Made by a program: the position numbers and the translations under genes
Part shown: positions 37,131 to 50,600 of the stretch, one piece after another
Position numbering within the stretch: position 1 is the first letter of the stretch
Layout of the letters: each line of letters starts with the position of its first letter
Notes under the pieces: model-generated
What the model was told of the DNA's origin: nothing
Seen by the model: the letters and a program-made list of their open reading frames with translations, nothing else
Databases searched by the model: none
Source of the DNA: Terebella lapidaria
Taxonomy: Eukaryota > Annelida > Polychaeta > Terebellida > Terebellidae
Length of the DNA stretch: 64,000 nt
Direction: 5' to 3'
Assembly (NCBI GenBank): GCA_949152475.1
Contig: OX424566.1
Span: 25,644,423 to 25,708,422, forward strand

Positions 37131-40100
37131 ACCGTAACGACCCAAAACGCTCCCTCACACGTTCTATCACTCCACATACACGTCACAGACTCAGCACATG
37201 GTCAATACTCACATAACGTCATTCACCCGCATACCGTGACAGCCACCGCAGAACATGTAAACATTGCAGCCATCGTCCTGACATTCCATACATTCAACAA
37301 TCAGAGCATTTCCAGACATTAAGCCACATCCATCCAGACATGACATCACATTCAACTTATCACACACAACTTCCGTTACCCGACGCGGGAAAATTTCCAG
37401 ACACCACGCACATGTCCCGCGCTTCATAGGACTTGGATTTGAGATGTTGAGAGAGCATGAAATGAATAAACTAGCTGAGAAGATATTGGACTAAGAAATG
37501 AATTGTGAAGCCATAAGAAGTTGGATTACAACAGACTTATTATTGTCGGACTTAACCCGGCAATTTCATGTTGGAGTGGCCTTGATCATCGTAGATCTAC
37601 TATCTTTTTTTTTCCATTTTATCTCAGACTCGCAGTCCATATAAAAATAACAACATATAAGTGTATAAGCAGCTCTACTATCATCTAAATGAATCTAAAT
37701 AAATCTATAGGTCCGTCAAAGGCCTGATAACGACCTGATGAGCGTTATTCATCACATTGGTGCCGAGACCAGGATCTCAGAAGACTGATCTGGCGTACAG
37801 GTCAAAATTCCTGAAACAGTCGAACATCAAGCCGCACTCCTCTGGTGAAAAATGCTCGGACGACATTCAATCCGGTTTCGCCGAGCCATCAACCCTCACG
37901 ACCCTGTTAGGTCACTATGAACGACACTCTGCTGTTATCACAAGAACCATCACCAGCCAGAATTTACGACTCGCTGCATGGTTGGCCATCCTCGAGGGCG
38001 TCAAAATCAACCGAGGGCTACACACTGCGGTTCCTGGAGGAAGATCCACTTGATCCGCTCCATATGCTGAATAACATCCCGAGCGTGCACGGCCAGTGTA
38101 GCACGACCATGGTACACCTGCCAAGTCGCCAAGGCCGCCACCTAGTGATGACGCTGAAACGGACTATCTTCGCTTGCGACAGCGAACAAATTCCTTTGAC
38201 TATGCAGAACACAGTCTGCAGTGTGCGGGCGTGCGGCCTTTGAACATTAATGTGTCGCTAATAACGCATTTAGCCAGTCCTGCACTCAGCAATGGGTGAG
38301 TGATCATGACAGTTTCGCTGAACTTCCACCGTCAAACACCATCATGCTGATACGACCATCGGTAGTGCCAATGACATTGATTTGACACAAATGCACTCCA
38401 CGGGGGTATTCCTGTGTGCCGACCAACCCAGCTGGGACGGGAGGTGTGCCTAGAGGTTTCGACCGAGCCGGACAAGATCAACTCTAGAAAGCACCCCAGT
38501 GATTATTGCTGAATGCACGCATGTCCTGCCGATGACAGCAACGACAATAGCTCCTCCTCGGACTTAGTTATGGGTTGAACATTAACCTCGTTAAGCCGCA
38601 AATGTGTGAAAGTGACGGTGTTTGTGTTTTCGTATAAGCTTGTGGATACGGGAGTTATCCTGACACATTCAGACCTTGTTGTCATCGCCAGCCCACTTGA
38701 ATGTATTGTGGGCGCCCTGCCGAATCCCGGAGAAACGGATATTCCCCAATCGAACGGTAATCACTACGGTGATCTTCCGCCATACCTGCAAGAAATGTTG
38801 GATAGGGCCGGACTTGCACCTAAGCAACAGCGCCACTAACCTATAACATCAATACAAGGATACGTTCGTGTGCCTGGATGGACAGCTCAGACGTACTCAA
38901 GTCGTACAGCACCGTATTGAGACTGAAACAACCGCACCAATCCGCCAGCGGCAGTGCCCCGCACCTCAAGCCCAGCAGCACATCATAGATGAAAAAGTTG
39001 ATAAAATGCTGCGGCTGGGATACTAGTATATCAAACCTTCAGAGTTGCCATGGAGTGCGCAAGTCGTACTTGTACGTAAAAAGAATTTGCAAGGTTCGTT
39101 TTTGTGTCGACTATTGTCTGCTCAATGACGTCACCCGTAAAGACTCCTACCCTGGGTGAACATTCAAGATACGATGAAGCACTTGCAGGAACTACGTACT
39201 TCTCTGCCTTGGACCTCAACTCTGGATATTGGCAGGTCGATGTAGACCCCGTCGACTGACAGAAGACCGCCTTTGCCATGAGAAAAGGACTATCAGGGTC
39301 TATCAGGACTATCAAGGTCATGCCGTTCTGACTAAGTAATGCACCGGCGACCTTCGACCGTCTCATGGAGATCATCCCCAGTGGATATCTCTGGACTCCG
39401 TGTAGGTGCTATCTGGATGATGTGATAGCATACGGACATACTTTTCATCATACGCTTGCCAATCTGGAAACGGTCCAGGATAGAATTCGAACTGCCGGGT
39501 TACGTCTGCATTCCAAAAAGTGTGAACCGTTTCAGCGAGAAATCCTTATCGTCAGTGGACAAGGGATTAGAGTCGACCCTAACAAGGTGAAAGCTATCAA
39601 GGAGTGGCCGACCATCTGTGAAACCTCGGACGTATGAGCCTTCCTGGGATTTGCCAATTATCGCAAGAGGTTCATAAAAGACTATGCTGACATTGCGGAA
39701 CCTTTAGTCGCACTGACCCAGGGTGATAGCCATTTCACCTGGGGATCACCTCAGCGAAAAACCTTCAGGGGGCTACGTGACACACTTATCAAGGAATCCA
39801 AGCTCACCCATCCATCCATCCGCCACGGCATGATTATTTCATCCTTGATACAAATGCTAGGAGATACCGATCAACTTTGCAAGCAAGACGCTTTTGATAC
39901 AACACTACCGGCGTTATTTGTGTGGACGAAAATTTCTGCTATGTACCAACCATAGCTCTCTGCGATGGTTACAGAACTATAACGTTGCAGATGGCATGCT
40001 GGCTCGTTGACTAGCCAATTTGCAGCAATATAACTTTCGAATGAACACCGTCCCGGAAAGCTTCACGGAAATGCTGATGGGCTTTTCCGATGCCATAGCT

Positions 40101-41120
40101 GCAAGCACTCGGACTGTCCCAGTCACTTAATCCTACTCCCCACGTACCCAGAAACGAGCTCTGGGGAGCTCCCATTCAGACAGAAAACAGCTGTACCTGC
40201 CTTACTCGAGAAAGACCCCCTAGACAGTAATTCAATAACATCATCGGTCTTGTTTTGTCTGGTCTAGGTGCGCCAAGCGGCCCAAGTACGCGCACTGGAT
40301 GTGAAATTGGATGGACAAAAATGGATATCAGATTACTCCACCACCGACATCGTTGCCCCCCCAGCAGGCCAGGTCCAGCATCGGAAATGTGTGATAATGG
40401 ATACTGGACGGAACGAAACCTACCACGAAAGAAGCTGCGTGCCATGGTGAAGAGGTGAAAACTCTTGTTTTAAGATGTAGTTTGTTGGCGCTACAGAACA
40501 GAGTATGATAAGGAATACCTAGCCAGACCCAACTGGAAGAACTGTCGTACAAATTATTACCTGCCACACTACCAACAGTAGTCCTACACCAACTACACGA
40601 TTTCAAGTTCACCTTGGAATACAGCGTACTATCGAAAGAGTTAAGTACCGGTTCTACTATCTGGCACTTGCACTGGACGTTGCCCGCTGGTGCGCCCGCT
40701 GCCCACATTTTGTATCACAAAAAGGAAAGCCAGCGCCCAAAAGATCGCTGCTAATGCAATTGCCGACTGGCGCCCTGTTCAACCGGATAGCAATGGATAT
40801 CTTGGATACCCACTAGGTTACCGGACGAGGGCATCATTATATTCTCGTCATCTCGGAGTATTTCTCAAACAGATAGTCCGAGATAGTTTCTCAGACAGAT
40901 GCATTCCCACTCCGCTGCCATACAGCTAAAATGTTGCCGACGTCCTTGTGAACCGGTGGATAGTGTATCACGGTGTATCAAAGGCTATTCACAGTGACCA
41001 AGGAATTGAATTTGAATCAAAATTATTCCGTAATGTCTTCTGGGCCTGAAGAAAATTCAGACTGCACCTTATCGACCACAAAGTGACAATCAGGTCGAAC
41101 AATTCAATCGGACTCTTGAA
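37130..41120 (+). mobile_element. Ty3/Gypsy-type retrotransposon fossil
   Basis: A possible 5' LTR ends at about 37758 (..CATCACA) and has a TATA-like ATATAAAAATAA at 37640 and AATAAATC near 37698. Directly after it, TTGGTGCCGAGACCAGG looks like a tRNA primer-binding site. Readable parts in order are a protease-like VDTGVILTHSDL (about 38640), Gypsy reverse transcriptase (YFSALDLNSGYWQVD near 39200, YLDDVIAYG near 39410), RNase H side sequence (AFLGFANYRKRFIKDYA near 39640), and an integrase-like region to about 41100. The copy carries many breaks and is old. No intact 3' LTR was found. Confidence 0.7.
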
Positions 41121-41438
41121 TATGTTGAGTGCATTCGTCAGTGATCAAGGAAATGATCAGGAAATGAAATGATTTGCACTTACCATACATATCCATGGCG
41201 TACAGCACCTCAGTTATCTGAGTGTATACCACACTTAATGTTACAAGTATGGGCACTAATGCAATTTGCCGGTAAATGATAGTTGTAGGAATACCTGAAG
41301 TTATCTTGCCATAACAATAAATGAAGTGAGCGAAACTAAATGAAATGTATTGAGGGGGCCTCCGAGGCCAATTATGTGCTATTAAGGGTTAAGGTCATTG
41401 GAGGTCAAGTTCAAGGTCACCACTGAACCCACATTATA

Positions 41439-44400
41439 TTGTAACAAAACCAATAAAGCAGAGCGCGCCAAAAACGTTCATTAGGAAGGAGAGTCTCTCG
41501 CAGAGGCACTGTGCACGGAAGTACCGTTCGCGGAAGACTACTGGCGGAGGCACCGTTCGCGGAGGCACCGTTCGCGGAAGAATACTCGCGGAAGAACCGT
41601 TGCAGAAGAACCGTTCGCGGATGCAGCCTTCTCCACGAGGTACTGAGTGTGGAAGAGTCATTCGCGATCGAGGATGTGAGCACAGCCACCCAGGCTATGT
41701 AAGGGCGAGCGGACGACCACTCAGTGAGCACTGCAACAGCGACATCGACCGTGGGAAGATCGTCACCGCCACGACCAAGGGACTCAAAAACCTTCGTGCG
41801 GCCGACTCCTTCTTCAGGGCCTTTGAGTCAGTGGGATTTCGACTAACTACCTGGAGAAACCAATCGACTAACGAGAAGGGAAACGTTACCGAGACGGGAC
41901 AGAGAGAAGCCTTCGGCAAAGAACTCTTTTTTAAGTTGTGCCCTCGTGCACTATTATTTTTAATGTGATCATACAGTGCTTCATGTCCGAACTTCATATC
42001 TGTACGTCACTTGGGTGACCGACAATTCCATTGTAAGTTACTGATTTGATGTTGAAAAATCTTCATTTATTCACGTCTAATAGACGTGGAATCAATACCC
42101 AGTATTAAGTATTCCGAGCAAACAAAACAGGGTCCGTTATCCAATCTCATAGTCCGGGGACAGAAAGTCATATCAGGCATACGAAGTTGATTCTAAGTTG
42201 ATTCTTGCCTGAGCAAGCCGGTAAGCTACTGAGTGATGCACCGAAAATAGTGACGGCTCTTGAATCACAACGAGCAGGAGTTACGAAATTCTATACGATC
42301 AGGAGGCAGGGTTTTTGGGCAGACAAAAACATAACAACAGTCATACCACCACGTCACAACTTGGTGCACATGACCAGGATCCCCGAGGGTTTACTGCCAG
42401 GGAACGAACCTCAGCATCACTCATGTGAGGAGGAAACGACGAAACTACCCCAGGGAAGACAGGAGGTGAAGAAGAAGACTCTTCGCGGATGGCCTCACTT
42501 GCGGAAGAGGACGACGATCGTTCACGGAAGACGACCTTGGCAGAAGAGGACGACGACCGTTCGCGGAAGGCGACCTTGGCAGAAGAGGACGATGACCATT
42601 CGCGGAAGGCGACGTTTGCGGAAGACGACCGATCGCAGAAGATCAGCTTCACAGCCAGGGGTGGACGTGGTGTTTCGACGAATGAGGAACAACAGGGAGG
42701 TCCAGATCTACTGTGGGCGGACGAGGAGGACTCGCGAACGAGAGTATGGCGACCAATCTTCCTTTCCAGTTTTTCAGAGTAGACGGGGAAGACCATTCGC
42801 GGATAGGGCCGTTCGCGGAAGACCAGTGGAAGACAGTGCTTTGTGGAAGAACGTCTCGGAGGCATCTTAGCGGACGAGCCGGTTCGCGGAAGACTCGCGG
42901 AAGACAGCGTTTTTCGGGAGCTGAAGAGTCAGTTTGCGGAAGGTTCACGGAAGACAGCGTTCCGGAAGAGGGAGGTCTTCACCCAGTCTACAACCGAGAC
43001 AGCCATCCCCCTGGAGGAATTAAGCTTCCATTTCAGGCAACCAGGGATGCCGGAGACAGCACCCTTTCTGATCATTGGGTGATGAATGGCCGTCATCGGA
43101 AGAAGGGACCGACAGCAGTCATGGTTACCCAGGACGGGGGAGGTCACCACCGAGGCAGGGGCCGCCGCTGCATCTATAAAGCCCCAGGGGGAGACGGAGA
43201 AAACTCGTCATCCGAGGATAGCTCAGCCTGGAACCAGAGCGGCAGAAGGAACTGAAAGATGCTCACACCTGACAAGTTCGATGGGACATCTATAGAGTGG
43301 CTGGTGTACCGGGTCCACTTTGACGTCATCGCAGATTTCAACGGATGGAGCAAGTGAGAACAGAGCGTCTACTTAGCCGGGAGTCTGACATGAGAGGCGC
43401 GACGAATGCTGATGAGCTTGAGTCCTGACTGTCAGGAGGAGTCGTACAAGGCGACCGTGGGACAGAGAACCTGCAGGAAGGCAGAGAAACCCCAGCAGTA
43501 TGGCTATGAATTGCAGCGACTGGCCGGCTGGGTTATCCGGATCTGAACTCCGCGGCTCAGGAGGCTATCACCTTAGACCACTTCTGGAAAGGCCATCCAG
43601 ATGGGGACATGAAGGTGATGGCGCTCATGAAGAAAATGAAGACCATGGAGGAGGCCATAGCGTTCGTAGCCCAGTACGAATGTGTCAAACCCAAGCATGG
43701 AAAGCCGGTGATGTCCATCGAGTTGGAAGACTCCGAGCCAGCAATAGGACGGGTCCCAGATGGGGACATGAAGGTGATGGCGCTCATGAAGAAAATGAAG
43801 ACCATGGAGGAGGCCATAGCGTTCGTAACCCAGTACGAATGTGTCAAACCCAAGCATGGAAAGCCGGTGATGCCCATCGAGTTGGAAGACTCTGAGCCAG
43901 CAATAGGACGGGTCCTGCAGCTACTGTAGAATCAGCAGGAGGGCGATGCTACAACCAGTGGGCAGCAGAGCAACCAGCCAAATGCAGCGGGTCTACCCAG
44001 ACTTCCCTACTTCAAGGGGTTCTTTGAGAGTCAGGACAGGAAGCTGGATCGACTAATCGAGCTGTGTGAGCAGGTGCTGTCTATCAAACCAGTAGGGCTC
44101 ATACCAGCCCTCAACCGTATGGGCCAGTGGCAGGTGTGTGCACGGCTTCGCAGGAGGGAAGAGCGACGAAGACGTGACGAACACATTACCACGGGGGAAC
44201 TTTCAGGATCGAATTCTCGACTATTTAGAGGGCAAGCCTGTCGAAACAGACGGGAGTGCCAATGTACAGCAAATTGATGGAGCCGTGGAGCATCTAAGAC
44301 CCACGGAGTCGTCAACGACATGCAGACTGATGGAGCTGTGGAGCATCTGGGGACCCACGGAGACATCAACAAGGTTTTTGCTAGCAGCAAGGAAGACCAG

Positions 44401-45330
44401 CAAGTTACAAACTTGAGGCTAGAAACTGCGAAACAGCAGCCCCCCCCCCCCCCCCCACATTCATTTGAACTAAAAGCTGCCGTAAAAGAGGAGACAGAGG
44501 GCCTGGTGAGCGGAAAGACCGATGGGCCAACGCAGCAGCCATTGCTGGTGGACGACTCAGTAATTATCCAAAGCGGCGGTTCTGAGGGGAGTGCAACCTT
44601 AAGATTTACAGAGAGGACCAGGGTGATGCACCATTGTGGGTGGACGACTCAGTACTTATCCAGAGCGACGTCCCTGAGGAGAGCTTTCTTAATATTGACA
44701 GAAATGGCCAGGTGGTGTCGTTGTCAGCCGGTTCCCGAGGCACATTGGCGTGGTATGCGGCGTGCCACGTTATGGGGATGGTGACTCGTATGTTGTTGGA
44801 CACGGGTTCCTCCTCCACCGCTCTGGACAAGTTTCTCTTCGACCAACTGGATGACGAACATAAAGCGATGATAAGGCAGACGAGAATAAGGTTACGGGCA
44901 GCAACCGGAGACTACCTACAGGTTCGAGGTGAAATGACAGCACAACTTCTACTGGGCACATGACTCGTGTCAGCGGACGTACTGGTAGCCAAGCTGGGAA
45001 TCCCGGGTGTGCTAGGGCTAGATGTACTTCAACAGATTGGGGAACAGCTGGATCTGCATAAGGGCGAGTGGCAGGTGGGCGACACTACCGTAGTGATGAA
45101 CTCGGGCCACGAGGACGCCGTCTACACACTGGTGACGGAGGAGACGGTCGTCTTGTCACCCTTTTCAGAAATGATGGTGGACCTCAAACTGACGGGAAGT
45201 GAGGGAGGAGTTCTAGGTATATCATGGTTTTATCTGAAAAATGTCTGCTTGATAACAACAAATTTTCAAGCTTGGAGAGTCTCAGAATTCACCACAGAGC
45301 ATCAAGAGGTCGTTGGCTTCTGGGGACGCC
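41439..45330 (+). mobile_element. Second Gypsy-type fossil: leader, gag and protease
   Basis: The element may start with TGTAACAAAACC at 41439, and a primer-site-like TTGGTGCACATGACCAGG lies at 42360. A gag-like segment begins near 43258 (MLTPDKFDGTSIEWL), as in Gypsy capsid proteins, and a retropepsin motif, LLDTGSSSTAL, lies at about 44790. The gag region contains an internal 159-bp tandem duplication (43601-43918). No reverse transcriptase follows. The copy is truncated and broken. Confidence 0.6.
42480..42980 (+). repeat. GGAAGACGA/TTCGCGGAAG minisatellite
   Basis: Short units of about 36 bp built on TTCGCGGAAGGCGACC and AGAAGAGGACGACGA are repeated in the leader of the second Gypsy-type fossil. 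Related CGTTCGCGGAAG words occur at 41520-41620. They open several Arg/Lys-rich frames on both strands that are not genes. Confidence 0.7.
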
Positions 45331-46151
45331 CGCCTCTCTCCCTGAATCCGTCCCTAACATGCAGTGTATAATCTATGGAAAAAGAAAATCATCACACTTG
45401 GGGAGACCGTTATTATGCAGTAAATCTACCGGTATAACATTTTTTTTCAATTCAGTAAACGTTCTATGTATTGTTGAGTTGAAAGTACACTGCCAACTCG
45501 ATTAGCGGTCCGTTTCCGATAAGCGGTCCGTTTATAAGATAAATTACGTTATCTCACGTTATTTTACGTTTTACGTAATTTTGCGGTCCCCTCGTTCATT
45601 CGCGGGTGATTCTCAACGAAAATCGGCGGTACCGACCTAAACAAGTCAAAATGGTGCCCTATGCCTGCTGACAGGCATGCATTCTCAGATGCGTCTCAAT
45701 AATCTGTCCAACCAAATAAACAGACGAACATAATTTATAGTAATATTACATGTACAGTACATACCCTTTCTAGAATAAATGAATCATCTTTATCGACATA
45801 AATACAGTATGATATAAACACATAAATAAACTGATCGATGATCCTGTTGTACACCAACCTGTCAATATTTTCAACTACCGCGTATGTACATGTAAGTGTG
45901 GATTCTTTGAAGTGTGCCAGCAAGTCGAGAGATTTTATGCCAAGGACGAAGAAAATCGTCAATTAAGGTAGATTTCTACTGAGACGTAGTCACTAGGATG
46001 TTGATACATGTACGTTATACCAGTATATAATTCAATGCAAGTCTATCATAATGAATTAGCTGACGCCATATATTGAACCGTTATGTAACCTGAAAGACCG
46101 TGAAGGTGCAGAGACAACGGATCTGCAGAGAAACAGCTGAAAGTTAAATAT
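45331..46151. other. Interval with a possible pogo/Tigger-like end
   Basis: TACACTGCCAACTCGATTAG at 45487 is followed by a doubled GCGGTCCGTTT, and resembles termini of pogo/Tigger elements. No matching opposite end was found, so this is only a candidate relic. Confidence 0.3.
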
Positions 46152-47532
46152 TGTAACGGGTTTGCACCCTTCTGTGACGTCTTGATGAACCGGTTTTCTA
46201 GGGAGGTGGGTGAGTTGTTGTTTAACCGGAGCTGAAACGGTAAAACTCCGGGAAACTGCTACTGCTGTACGGTTGAACTCCGGCTAGAAGTCTCTAAGGT
46301 TGGTAGCGTGGTCTGGAATGGACCTCTTAACCGTCGTCCGACTGCTAATCTGCAACTGCACCTGTAAAGTAAGGATCCGGAGGCGTTTCCGTCTCCGGGT
46401 ACTGCAACTGCTCCGTCGGGAAACCGCTTTACTGCAACAGCTCCGTCGTTTTCCGTCTTACTGCAAACTGCGACTGCGCCTGGAATAAAGAATCCGGGAA
46501 CGTTGCCGTTTCCGAATACTGCAACCGCTCTGCCAGGTTCCGCCGCACTGCAATCTGCTCCGGTTGGCTCCGCCTCACCGCAACCTGCGACTGCACCTGA
46601 AATGGAGTATCTCGGAAGTGTTCCCACTTCCGGTTACCGCAACCGCTCCGTCAGGTACTGCCTCTGCAACTCCGTCGTCCGGTACCGCCTCTGCAACTGC
46701 TTCGTCGTTCCCGTCTCTGCAACTGTTCCGTCCGATACCGCCTCCATAGTTGCTCCGTCGAATTCCACCTCCGTCTCCGTCTCCTTCCTCGGTGATCTGG
46801 GTTCTTGGATCACCCTAAGACGTCTTTACAACTTGGTCTTAACGACTGTAGTCTTATCTCCCTTTACTCCGTATTACTGTCTTTTCCGGTGAACTAACTT
46901 TATTATAACTTCCAGTTCCCTAACGAACACGGAAAAACAACTCGGTTGAAGTTTTCATGTTTATTTTCCAAGTGCACAGTCGGAAGACTTAACTGCTATC
47001 ATCTGGATGACTCTATCCGGAACAAGGGAGTACTCTGCTATGGGAGAAGGGGTCTGCACAGGTCGACGTCAGGACACCAACTCCGCCGTCCGCTGTGAAG
47101 CGGGGGCTTTTATAGACCTGAGACCCACGTCACGTGACCAACCTATTGTGACGTCATAGTCCGCCAAAACACTGATATTTTCCGGATTTCTAAAAACACT
47201 CTAGAACCAATCAGTGGCTGACACGTCACCTTTTAAACCGAAAACGAGGCTGATCACATGACCTTCCGGAAATAACGTCATTACGTTTTTGTACTCCATT
47301 GTTCCGGCTCCGTGTCCGGTTCCGTCTCCGGTTCAGGCTCCGCCTCCGGCTTTACCGACATCATAAATTACTAAGTTCCGAGACGGAAAACCTTTAAAAC
47401 ATTAACAATACGGAACCGTATGAACCTTTAAACACATATACATTTTAATAAACGGTTATTTAACCAAAATATCACAAAACACTAACAGAATTACCTAGGG
47501 GAAACTTTTGGGTACGCCCCAAAACCGTTACA
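46152..47532 (+). mobile_element. Solo LTR (Gypsy-type)
   Basis: It begins TGTAACGGGTTTGCACCC and ends CCCCAAAACCGTTACA, i.e. TG..CA with an extended inverted terminus, and is flanked by ATAT on both sides (46148-46151, 47533-47536). A TATA-like TTTTATAG lies at about 47107 and an AATAAA at 47446, so transcription would run on the plus strand. Repeated CTGCAACTGC and CTCCGTC words fill 46300-46790. No internal region adjoins it, which fits LTR-LTR recombination. Confidence 0.65.
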
Positions 47533-48479
47533 ATATTATATATGGGCCACAAAACACCTGTAGAGGACTACTGTAGGTCTCTTTCATACACACCATTCAA
47601 CTAGTAGTATATACTACTGTACAGATAATTTTGTTATAAAAGCACAAATCGACAAACATAAGCAGTCGTTCCGTGTCCGTGCCACAGGTTTACTGGGACA
47701 TGTCTCACGATGCGAAGAAAACATGATTAGAAGACCACGAAGGATTTTATTTCATCATATTGGATATTTTCTTCAGGCTCAACGTACATCAGTTCTTACA
47801 CGAAGAGCGGTCTTTATTTATAAGCGTGATAACCTTTTATGATCACGCATATTTTTATTTTATTAGTAACCATCGCTTCTGATACTCAGTCAACATACAA
47901 CATACTGAATGCACCGTACACAGTTTGGATAACTGCTTGGGTGGCGTGTGAGGTGGTCCAAAACCAAACATACATGTATGTTGTATAATAATAACCACGT
48001 CACTGAGTTGATGAGCCTAGATGCCAATACAACCCTAAATAATTTGGGCAAACTCACCCGTATGGGATTTTTCAAAACCTTTCATATACGGCGCACCCAT
48101 GATGTGATTTATCAACAGGTATGAATGGAAATATCGATATCGATGGGGTATTACCCCCACAGATGACTCTCGCAGGTGACCACATATGAATTGCTATGTT
48201 TAAAAACGTTATGCCGTTTTTTATGTAATACAATCCGCTTATCGAGAAAAGATCAGTCTCAGATTTGCCCAAGACCCCACGCCTGCTTACTTTGTCAGTC
48301 TAGCCAACTGCGCCCCCTCTTTTCCCAAATCTTGTATTCGCCACTGAAAAATACTTCAGGAAAAAAGGCAATAATGGTTGCCAGAATGCTTAAAAAAGGC
48401 CATGTTTAAATGTCAAAATGACACCCCCACTTTTTCATTTTCGTGGATCCGTCCTTGCTTCCTGGATCCGCCCCTGGGC
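47533..48479. other. No gene recognised
   Basis: Mixed-composition sequence without coding or repeat signature that I can support. Confidence 0.35.
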
Positions 48480-48720
48480 TGACTTCTCACCAATGTAATC
48501 GGTTTGGGCACGGGTTCGATCCCCAGCCGCGACAGTATATGTGAGATGGTATGATTGTGGTCACTAATCGGGCAAGTGGGATTTCACCAGGTTCTTCGGT
48601 TTCCTTTCATGATATTACTGACCACTCTTAAGCCTACGCCCAGATCCGGGCTAACAAGAGATGCTAAACTCAATGAAACATTGTGCATTGACTCCCATTG
48701 AATCAGCAAACCGCGCGAGG
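48480..48720 (+). repeat. Degenerate tRNA-derived SINE
   Basis: A B box-like GGGTTCGATCCCC at 48518 is followed by a body with GTGGGATTTCACCAGG and TTCTTCGGTTTCCTTTC, a module common in invertebrate SINEs. The A box is not clear. It is a different family from the SINE at 3722-4079. Confidence 0.5.
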
Positions 48721-50457
48721 TTTGAATAAAGTTCACGAGATTGTCATACTACATGTATATGAGGTCAATTGTCATCTGAAAAACATGCATATTTTATCCA
48801 TACCTTAAAATTATTACTTGTAATTTGGTCCAAGATAAATTTTGAACCGTAATATCAACGGCGAATACTGAAAACAAGAACCATTTTCACTTCATTCATA
48901 TACGAGATGTCACTTGCCAAGTGAAAACCGGACGCGGGCCGGCCCTCCACAGTTCTATCAGGAACACGGTACTAGTAGTTAGGCCTACTATACCAAAACA
49001 AAGCTGAAGATTTGAGACACCCGAGAAAAAGTCACCGTTCCCCAACAAAAGCCAGAAGACTTTCAAATTGACACCAATGCAAACAAAGCTGAATAGCTTC
49101 TAGGGATGTCCAGCCATCTTGGAAACTACTTTCGAGGTCATAAGTCTCCAGTATCTGACGGATTTCCACGATTCAAACATCTACGTGTGTGTTTTTGCCT
49201 CCTGATCCGGCCTAGATTAACTGCACATAAATTATATTTTACCCTGTTCCCATAGGTCCGATGCGCAAACAAACTTGTGTCTTGTGCACGCAGATGCAAC
49301 CGTCAATTAACTGGACAGCGCATGCGCAGGTCACACAAATGAGGAAACACATTCGTTGGTGCGGTTTAAATCAGTTTAAACGCTTGCAAAACTTGACTGC
49401 GCATGTGCGACCCAGTAAAGGCGATTCGAGAGAACGTTTCATTGTGCTAAGCGTATTGCTTGTTCTTCAATTGTTGTAAAAATATATAGATAGAGTTTAT
49501 TTAATTTAAATTAAAACTATCAAGGTTCAATCCGACTACCATGAACAAAGTTTTGGTTCTGTGTTGAACTTGAATAAGTCTACGGTGTAGTATCTAGACC
49601 CTAGATCTAAATCTATGGCAAGCTAAGTCTATAACTATAAGGCCAGTGAAGCAAAGAAGACTGTCTTTTTACTCACCGGCGAGAATTCAGTCACAGATGG
49701 GTCTGAATCAATCAGCTTTTCATTTGGTTCGAATCTTGTATTATCTACACGTAGATCTACACACGATTTTGCATCATCCAGTGTGTATAAACATGAAATT
49801 TAGTTGAAAATTTAGTTTAGGTCTAGATCTAGCAGGCGATTTTCTGACACAATCGTGCTCCACTAGCATGCTAACTTGCACATGTATGATTACCATGGTA
49901 AGCACGTGCAATTACTGACGTTCGAATCTGTGATGGTTTAGTTGCCTGGTAACACATGAATATTTACTTTCGACACGCGCTACTGTTTTACCTGTTTACG
50001 TCTCCAACAGATACTAGTAGATAGTGGCCCATGCACGGTGGGTAGGCAGACAGTAGTCTAGCATGATTTCCGAACTCTAACTGATGCACTAAGAACTCTC
50101 CCCATGCCGTGGGGAACACGACACTCGGTTGCCAATGATTGCATGTAGACAGATACTAAAGATACTGTATGTAGGTACCATAATAAAAATGACCATAAAT
50201 TATGAATACTAGATCTAATACATATCTGATAGTTCGTAATGATCTGAGTTATTTTGATATCAACAAATAATATACAGCTTTTCCTTTCACATATTTACAG
50301 TATTCTACAAGGATGAGTCACATAAATGAGGTACCTGTGTGCCATAGAAACAGTCTACTGTGTCATGTGATGCAAAAACGTGATAATGTTGCGTTAAAAT
50401 TTTGTCATGTTTGTTTTCGCATAATGCAGACAATGGAAAATTACGGCATGATACCCA
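48721..50457. other. Gap before the ISL2EU-type transposon
   Basis: No gene is supported. GCGCATGCGCAGG (49317) and GCGCATGTGCG (49399) are NRF1-like words that could mark an unseen promoter, but no open frame follows. Confidence 0.3.
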
Positions 50458-50459
50458 AT

Positions 50460-50539
50460 GGGGCGTTATGCCGAAAACGTTTTCACCGTCATTCGACAGG
50501 CGGCGCTAGTGTACTATGAGGCATTTTGTTGACCTTCGA
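50460..50539 (+). repeat. Left terminal inverted repeat of the ISL2EU-type element
   Basis: Key blocks: GGGGCGTTAT (50460-50469), CATTCG (50490-50495), GGCGGCGC (50499-50506), TGTACTAT (50510-50517), AGGCAT (50519-50524). Confidence 0.85.
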
Positions 50540-50600
50540 CTTGTCATTCGGAAATCACCGCGACGAACACATTTTGGATTAATTATCAATCACTACCCGT

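Noticed and set aside
42205-43255. Several 70-220-codon Arg/Lys-rich frames on both strands
   Set aside because: They come from the GGAAGACGA/TTCGCGG minisatellite in a Gypsy-type leader, not from genes.
44440-44457. C-run and a similar run at 59571-59580
   Set aside because: Simple homopolymers; likely slippage or sequencing-prone sites without further meaning.
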